From assembly GCA_030683195.1 (NCBI GenBank), contig JAUXQA010000517.1:1-10218 (forward strand): a DNA stretch of 10,218 nucleotides, in the 5' to 3' direction. This DNA is from Rhodoferax sp. GTDB taxonomy: Bacteria; Pseudomonadota; Gammaproteobacteria; Burkholderiales; Burkholderiaceae_C. Numbering within the stretch: the first letter of the stretch is position 1; every line of letters begins with the position of its first letter. Under the pieces are notes generated by a model. That model was not told where the DNA came from. It saw only the letters and a program-made list of their open reading frames with translations, and did not search any database. Positions 6,712 to 10,218 of the stretch are shown piece by piece. Position numbers and translations under genes: made by a program.

Positions 6712-7632
6712 ATGGAAATCAACAGCTTGCGACTTTTTCTCGAAGTTTCGGAATTGGGAAGCTTCACGAAGGCAGCGGCTCAAAAGCAGACTGTGCAATC
6801 GCATATCAGCAAGCAAATCAGTGAACTGGAGAAGGTTTGCGGTGCCGCTTTGTTTCGGCGCACAGGAAGAGGTGTCGTTCTGACCGAGTTCGGTCAAGTT
6901 GTGGCGCAGAGAGCGGGCGCCTGGATCAAGGACAGTGACGAGTTCTTTGCCTTCATCCGTCAAAGCTCAACGGTGCCCATGGGTGAAGTCAAGATTGGCA
7001 TGCTTCCCTCCGCTGCACACCCACTCATGACCCATGTATTCAATCGGCTCCGGCTCGAGTATCCGCAGATCCAGCTAAATGTGCGTGAAGGGCAAGGCAG
7101 CGAACTGGACGCGTTGCTTGAAACCGGAAGCGTCGACATGGCCGTTCTTTTTCGCTACAAGAAACCCAATGGACAAGACGAAACCCTGTTGTCCACCGCC
7201 GACACCTATTTGGTCTCAGCGCTGGGCCTATCGCAGCCGTACGGGGAGACGGTCGATTTCAAACGTCTTGAAGGTCTCTCCCTGGTTCTGCCACGCCGTC
7301 CTTCACATTGGCGCTCGATCCTGGATGAAACAGCCAGGAGCAAGGGCTTCTCGTTTTCTGTAGAACTTGAAGCTGATTCACTTCGTATGCAAAAAGAAGT
7401 TGTCGCGTCAAATGCTGGCCTCTACGCTTTATTGGGCCCTTTCTCGATCAGCGATGAGCTTCGATCAGGGCGACTCCAAGCGTCCAAAATTGTCGGACCT
7501 GAGCTAAGGCGATACGTTGCTTTGACCCATGCGAAGCAGGGGCATTTCAACCAAGCGAGTCGAATTGTGTCGCAACTTATCAAAGAAACCGCCTCTCAAT
7601 GGAGCGGCCAGTTGGTATTGCCGGCTTCATAA
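6712..7632 (+). CDS. LysR-type transcriptional regulator
   Basis: This 306-residue regulator has an N-terminal winged helix-turn-helix at about 1-62: Ser-Leu-Arg-Leu-Phe-Leu-Glu-Val then GSFTKAAAQKQTVQSHISKQ as the helix-turn-helix, and ALFRRTGRGVVLTEFG as the wing. The remainder (about 85-295) fits the periplasmic-binding-like effector domain, beginning GEVKIGMLPSAAHPLM. Length is typical. The start is taken as ATG at 6712; a TTG at 6700 is in frame and would add four residues, and neither has a strong Shine-Dalgarno site. The gene is divergent from the FAH-HyuA-HyuB operon, the classical arrangement for a LysR protein that activates a neighbouring catabolic operon in response to a substrate or intermediate. 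That regulation is inferred from arrangement only. Confidence 0.93.
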   Translation: MEINSLRLFLEVSELGSFTKAAAQKQTVQSHISKQISELEKVCGAALFRRTGRGVVLTEFGQVVAQRAGAWIKDSDEFFAFIRQSSTVPMGEVKIGMLPSAAHPLMTHVFNRLRLEYPQIQLNVREGQGSELDALLETGSVDMAVLFRYKKPNGQDETLLSTADTYLVSALGLSQPYGETVDFKRLEGLSLVLPRRPSHWRSILDETARSKGFSFSVELEADSLRMQKEVVASNAGLYALLGPFSISDELRSGRLQASKIVGPELRRYVALTHAKQGHFNQASRIVSQLIKETASQWSGQLVLPAS

Positions 7633-7779
7633 GGTCAGTATTTCCATTTATGAGATATCTGAGTTCTCGGAAGTCAGTCTAGGCACACATCCTCAGGACA
7701 CTTAAAGTCCCTCCAACGGAACTTGATGAACACCGAACTGTTTTAGCGAAGGAAACACGTCAGGTTCCGGATGTAGGCG

Positions 7780-7796
7780 TGGGCACTCCATGCCCA
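7780..7796 (+). repeat. Short hairpin in the porin leader
   Basis: TGGGCA (7780-7785) and TGCCCA (7791-7796) form a perfect 6-bp stem with a 5-nt loop, about 85 bp before the porin start. It may be part of a folded mRNA leader. Confidence 0.4.
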
Positions 7797-7814
7797 AGAG
7801 ACTTTACCAATAGA

Positions 7815-7854
7815 GGCTTGACTCCCAATGTGGATTGCTCCCCTTGGTCAAGCC
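7815..7854 (+). repeat. 8-bp inverted repeat in the porin leader
   Basis: GGCTTGAC (7815-7822) is exactly complementary to GTCAAGCC (7847-7854). Inside the 24-nt spacer, CAAT and ATTG flank GTGG, giving a small nested hairpin. The repeat ends 26 nt before the porin ATG. It could be a structured mRNA leader or a repressor site; the sequence cannot decide. Confidence 0.5.
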
Positions 7855-7880
7855 CTGCATCCCGAGGATGGAATTTCAGA

Positions 7881-8951
7881 ATGAAGAAATCTTTTATAGC
7901 CCTTGCCAGTTTTTTGGCTGCCGGAACAGTGTTTGCGCAGTCCTCCGTGGCTCTTTTTGGTGTCGTTGACCTAGCTGTTCAAAACGCAAGTCAAGGTAAC
8001 GCAAGAGTCAGCCGCCTTAACGGCGTTGGCGGCAATCAGTTCAGTCGGATTGGCGTTCGAGGTACAGAAGATCTTGGCGGTGGACTGTCGGCGAGTTTCG
8101 TGCTCGACGCAGGTTTGAACGTCGACTCTGGCGCTGGTGCGTTGACTACAACTGACAATCTGACAACGACAGGCAGCGGCGGGCTCTCTTTTAGCCGGCG
8201 CTCTACGGTCAGCTTGAGTTCAATCAACTGGGGGGAAGTTAGGGTCGGTCGCGACTTTGTACCTACGTACTGGAACTTAACGGTATTTGACCCATTTGGC
8301 TCAGCCGGTGCTGGCTCTGTCAACAATCTTGCCCAAGGTGCGCTGACTCGCAGTTCCACGGTGCAAACAGCTATCCGAGCATCAAATACCATTGGATACT
8401 TTTTGCCGTCGGGCAAGGGAATCTATGGACAGGCGATGTACGCTGTCGGCGAAAAACCATCATCTGATGGTGTGACGAAAGACGATGGTCGCTACTACGG
8501 CATCCGGGTTGGGTATGCAGCTGGAGCAATGAATGTGGCGGCATCCTTTGGGCGCACGACATTGGCTTCCGGCGATGTCTCGACGGCAAACGCAGGTGCT
8601 AGCTACACGATGGGCATCGCAAAGATTCAGGGGCAATATTTTCGGGACAACAAAAATGTCGTATCAGCGCCAAGCAGTTCGAACGGTTTGATGTTGGGAG
8701 TAAGAGTCAGCACAGGAGCTGGTTACGTACCGCTTTCTTACACTAAGGTAAAAGATAACTCTGCGACAGATCGCAATGCAAGCCAGTTGGCTTTGGGATA
8801 TGTTCATGACCTATCAAAACGCACTGCGGTTTACACAACCTATTCACGCATCCAAAACAAAAACGGAGCAGCGTTGACGGGTGGCGGAGTTGCTGGCGTT
8901 GCAAACAGTGCTTGGACAGGACTGGATGTAGGCATTCGACACACCTTTTAA
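7881..8951 (+). CDS. Outer-membrane porin, betaproteobacterial trimeric type
   Basis: This 356-residue protein is a general porin of the Gram-negative type (Omp32-like family of 16-strand trimers). Residues 1-19 are a signal peptide (Met-Lys-Lys-Ser then a hydrophobic core ending Val-Phe-Ala). The mature protein starts with the family pattern SSVALFGVVDLAVQ, then SRIGVRGTEDLGGGLSASF and GEVRVGRDFVPTYWNL, and ends in alternating beta-strand sequence VGIRHTF, with the terminal Phe needed for outer-membrane assembly. The ATG at 7881 is chosen because the signal peptide begins there; an in-frame ATG at 7779 would bury it behind 34 unrelated residues. A TGGA lies 8 nt upstream. Its place behind the LysR gene suggests it supplies substrate entry for the neighbouring pathway, though porins of this family are often general and the link is an inference. 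Confidence 0.94.
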   Translation: MKKSFIALASFLAAGTVFAQSSVALFGVVDLAVQNASQGNARVSRLNGVGGNQFSRIGVRGTEDLGGGLSASFVLDAGLNVDSGAGALTTTDNLTTTGSGGLSFSRRSTVSLSSINWGEVRVGRDFVPTYWNLTVFDPFGSAGAGSVNNLAQGALTRSSTVQTAIRASNTIGYFLPSGKGIYGQAMYAVGEKPSSDGVTKDDGRYYGIRVGYAAGAMNVAASFGRTTLASGDVSTANAGASYTMGIAKIQGQYFRDNKNVVSAPSSSNGLMLGVRVSTGAGYVPLSYTKVKDNSATDRNASQLALGYVHDLSKRTAVYTTYSRIQNKNGAALTGGGVAGVANSAWTGLDVGIRHTF

Positions 8952-9155
8952 GTGAATCGGTGCCCGCTAAGGGTTCAGCATATTTCATTGGTACTGCGCA
9001 GGTGGTTACGTGCAAGCTTAACTAGTACTGATGACTTCCTTTATTGACAAAAATCTCTGAGACCTCATTACAAATCCACATAAAAAAACAGCCGCATCAG
9101 CGGCTGTTTTTGCATCAAGTGAGAATTTTTGTAATATTTCTGAGAGCCTACAAAT
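8952..9155. other. Convergent intergenic region
   Basis: No gene is visible. The only clear element is the bidirectional terminator at 9082-9111. The 130 bp after the porin stop contain no strong hairpin, so the shared terminator probably serves the porin transcript as well. Confidence 0.6.
9082..9111. terminator. Bidirectional intrinsic terminator
   Basis: ACAGCCGC (9088-9095) and GCGGCTGT (9100-9107) form a perfect 8-bp GC-rich stem with a 4-nt ATCA loop, flanked by A-runs on the left and T-runs on the right. Read in either direction it gives stem plus U-tract. It lies 44 bp past the gyrB stop and 130 bp past the porin stop, ending both convergent transcripts. Confidence 0.92.
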
Positions 9156-10218
9156 TCAGGTATCGATATTGCCAGCGCGCAGGGCGTTGGTCTCAATAAA
9201 TTCCCTGCGTGGCTCGACCTCATCGCCCATGAGCATGGTGAACACGCGGTCAGCCTCAATCGCGTCGTCGATCTGCACTTTGAGCAGGCGGCGAACGGTG
9301 GGGTCCATGGTGGTCTCCCAGAGCTGGATGGGGTTCATCTCACCCAAGCCTTTGTAGCGCTGACGTGAGGTGGCATTCTCCGCTTGGGCAATGAGCCAGC
9401 TCATGGCTTCGCGGAAATCGCTGACCTTTTCTTCTTTTTGACGCTCTCCTTCCCCGCGCATGACCTTGGCACCTTCACTGAGCAAACCACGGAAGGTATT
9501 GGCGGCTTCAGCCAGTGCAGCATAGTCAGCGCCGTGCACAAAGTCTTGGGTCAACACGCTGCTTTTCACGTTGCCATGGTGGCGACGGCTGATGCGCAAA
9601 ATGGGCTTGTCGGTACGCACGTCAAACTCACCGGCCACTTCGGCGTCGGGCAATTTGGCTTGTAGTGCAGCGGCCGAGATTTCAGCGTCAGCCACGGTGT
9701 CGAGGTTCAGCGCCACGCCGTCTGCGATGGAGCGCAGTGCTTCTGCATCCATGAAATTGCGCAGGCGAGCAATCACCGCTTGGGCCATCTGGTGCTTGCG
9801 CGCCAACTCGGCCAACGTGTCGCCACTGAGCGTAGTGCCGTTGTCGCCGCCGGTGTGCACCGAGGCATTCACCAGCGCTATGCGCAGTAAAAAGCCATCC
9901 AGCGCAGGCGCGTCTTTCAGGTACAACTCTTCCTTGCCGGCTTTTACCTTGTAAAGAGGCGGCTGCGCAATGTAGATATGGCCACGCTCAACCAGTTCAG
10001 GCATTTGGCGGTAGAAAAAGGTGAGCAACAGCGTACGGATGTGGGCACCGTCCACGTCGGCGTCGGTCATGATGATGATGCGGTGGTAGCGCAGCTTGGC
10101 GACGTTGAAGTCGTCATTGCCGGTGGTGCCGCCGGCCTTGCCAATGCCGGTGCCTAAAGCGGTGATGAGCGTCAAAATTTCGTTGCTGGTCAGCAGCTTT
10201 TCGTAGCGCGCTTTTTCA
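9156..10218 (-). CDS. gyrB: DNA gyrase subunit B, C-terminal part (runs off the right edge)
   Basis: The visible 353 codons encode the C-terminal half of GyrB, the ATPase and TOPRIM subunit that with GyrA introduces negative supercoils in DNA. The open frame continues to the window edge, so the start is outside; the first visible codons read Glu-Lys-Ala-Arg-Tyr-Glu-Lys-Leu-Leu-Thr. TOPRIM acidic residues are present in TDADVDG, followed by HIRTLLLTFFYRQMPE and YIAQPPLYKV. The tail carries RYKGLGEMNP, LWETTMDP and VEPRREFIE, the conserved GyrA-contacting end, and finishes Asn-Ile-Asp-Thr. A short Ala-Gly-Gly-Thr-Thr-Gly stretch before the Leu-Arg-Tyr-His segment is typical of betaproteobacterial forms. 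It has higher G+C than the operon to its left. In most bacteria gyrB lies near the replication origin, so this window is probably origin-proximal. Confidence 0.98.
   Translation of the reverse strand, partial: EKARYEKLLTSNEILTLITALGTGIGKAGGTTGNDDFNVAKLRYHRIIIMTDADVDGAHIRTLLLTFFYRQMPELVERGHIYIAQPPLYKVKAGKEELYLKDAPALDGFLLRIALVNASVHTGGDNGTTLSGDTLAELARKHQMAQAVIARLRNFMDAEALRSIADGVALNLDTVADAEISAAALQAKLPDAEVAGEFDVRTDKPILRISRRHHGNVKSSVLTQDFVHGADYAALAEAANTFRGLLSEGAKVMRGEGERQKEEKVSDFREAMSWLIAQAENATSRQRYKGLGEMNPIQLWETTMDPTVRRLLKVQIDDAIEADRVFTMLMGDEVEPRREFIETNALRAGNIDT

Larger units (their letters stand above)
7633..7880 (+). promoter_or_regulatory. Intergenic leader upstream of the porin gene
   Basis: This 248-bp gap carries no gene. 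After the LysR stop there is a weak interrupted stem (CTGAGTT with AAGTCAG, around 7670) without a T-run, so read-through from the regulator gene is possible. Closer to the porin are two inverted repeats, at 7780-7796 and 7815-7854. No convincing -35/-10 pair was found; TTGACT at 7818 lacks a -10 partner at proper spacing. Confidence 0.4.

Noticed and set aside
7779..7880. N-terminal extension of the porin to an ATG at 7779
   Set aside because: It would place 34 residues before a complete signal peptide, which would block export.
8036..8416. A 126-codon open frame on the minus strand inside the porin gene
   Set aside because: It lies wholly opposite well-conserved porin sequence and shows no motif or ribosome binding site.
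1..10218. CRISPR array, tRNA, rRNA or insertion sequence
   Set aside because: No regularly spaced repeats, no tRNA-like cloverleaf segments and no transposase frame were seen on either strand.

Overview
The window looks like a chromosome segment of a betaproteobacterium, most likely Burkholderiales and probably Comamonadaceae. The support is the GyrB sequence type, a Bug/TctC-type solute-binding protein, and a betaproteobacterial trimeric porin ending in Phe. This assignment rests on family recognition, not on a search.

Layout from left to right. (1) Positions 1-71 may hold the last codons of a + strand gene. (2) Positions 72-443 contain no gene but several inverted repeats. (3) Positions 444-6573 hold five tightly packed minus-strand genes, read from right to left: a fumarylacetoacetate-hydrolase (FAH) family enzyme, a hydantoinase/oxoprolinase A-type ATP-dependent subunit, its B-type partner, a small unrecognised protein with a Gly-Cys-Ser-Cys-Ser motif, and a periplasmic Bug-type binding protein. 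Junctions are 11 nt, a 4-nt ATGA overlap, about 10 nt, and 35 nt, so this is almost certainly one operon. (4) A 138-bp divergent control region (6574-6711) separates the operon from a LysR-type regulator on the + strand. (5) A + strand outer-membrane porin follows, with a structured leader. (6) A strong bidirectional terminator separates the porin from the 3' end of gyrB, which enters from the right edge on the minus strand.

Taken together, 444-8951 reads as a self-contained uptake-and-catabolism module. The porin would admit a small, probably anionic, substrate. The Bug protein would bind it in the periplasm. The HyuA/HyuB pair, perhaps with the small protein as a third subunit, would perform an ATP-dependent hydrolysis or carboxylation, and the FAH-family enzyme would cleave, hydrate or decarboxylate an oxo-acid intermediate. 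The LysR protein would sense a pathway compound. The substrate cannot be read from the sequence. No TctA/TctB membrane components are present, so the binding protein is an orphan here. The module has visibly lower G+C in sampled stretches than gyrB and sits directly beyond the gyrB terminator, consistent with an accessory insertion next to a core gene.

The most interesting items are the small GCSCS protein as a possible undescribed third component of a HyuAB-type enzyme, and the unusual pairing of that enzyme with an FAH-family enzyme.
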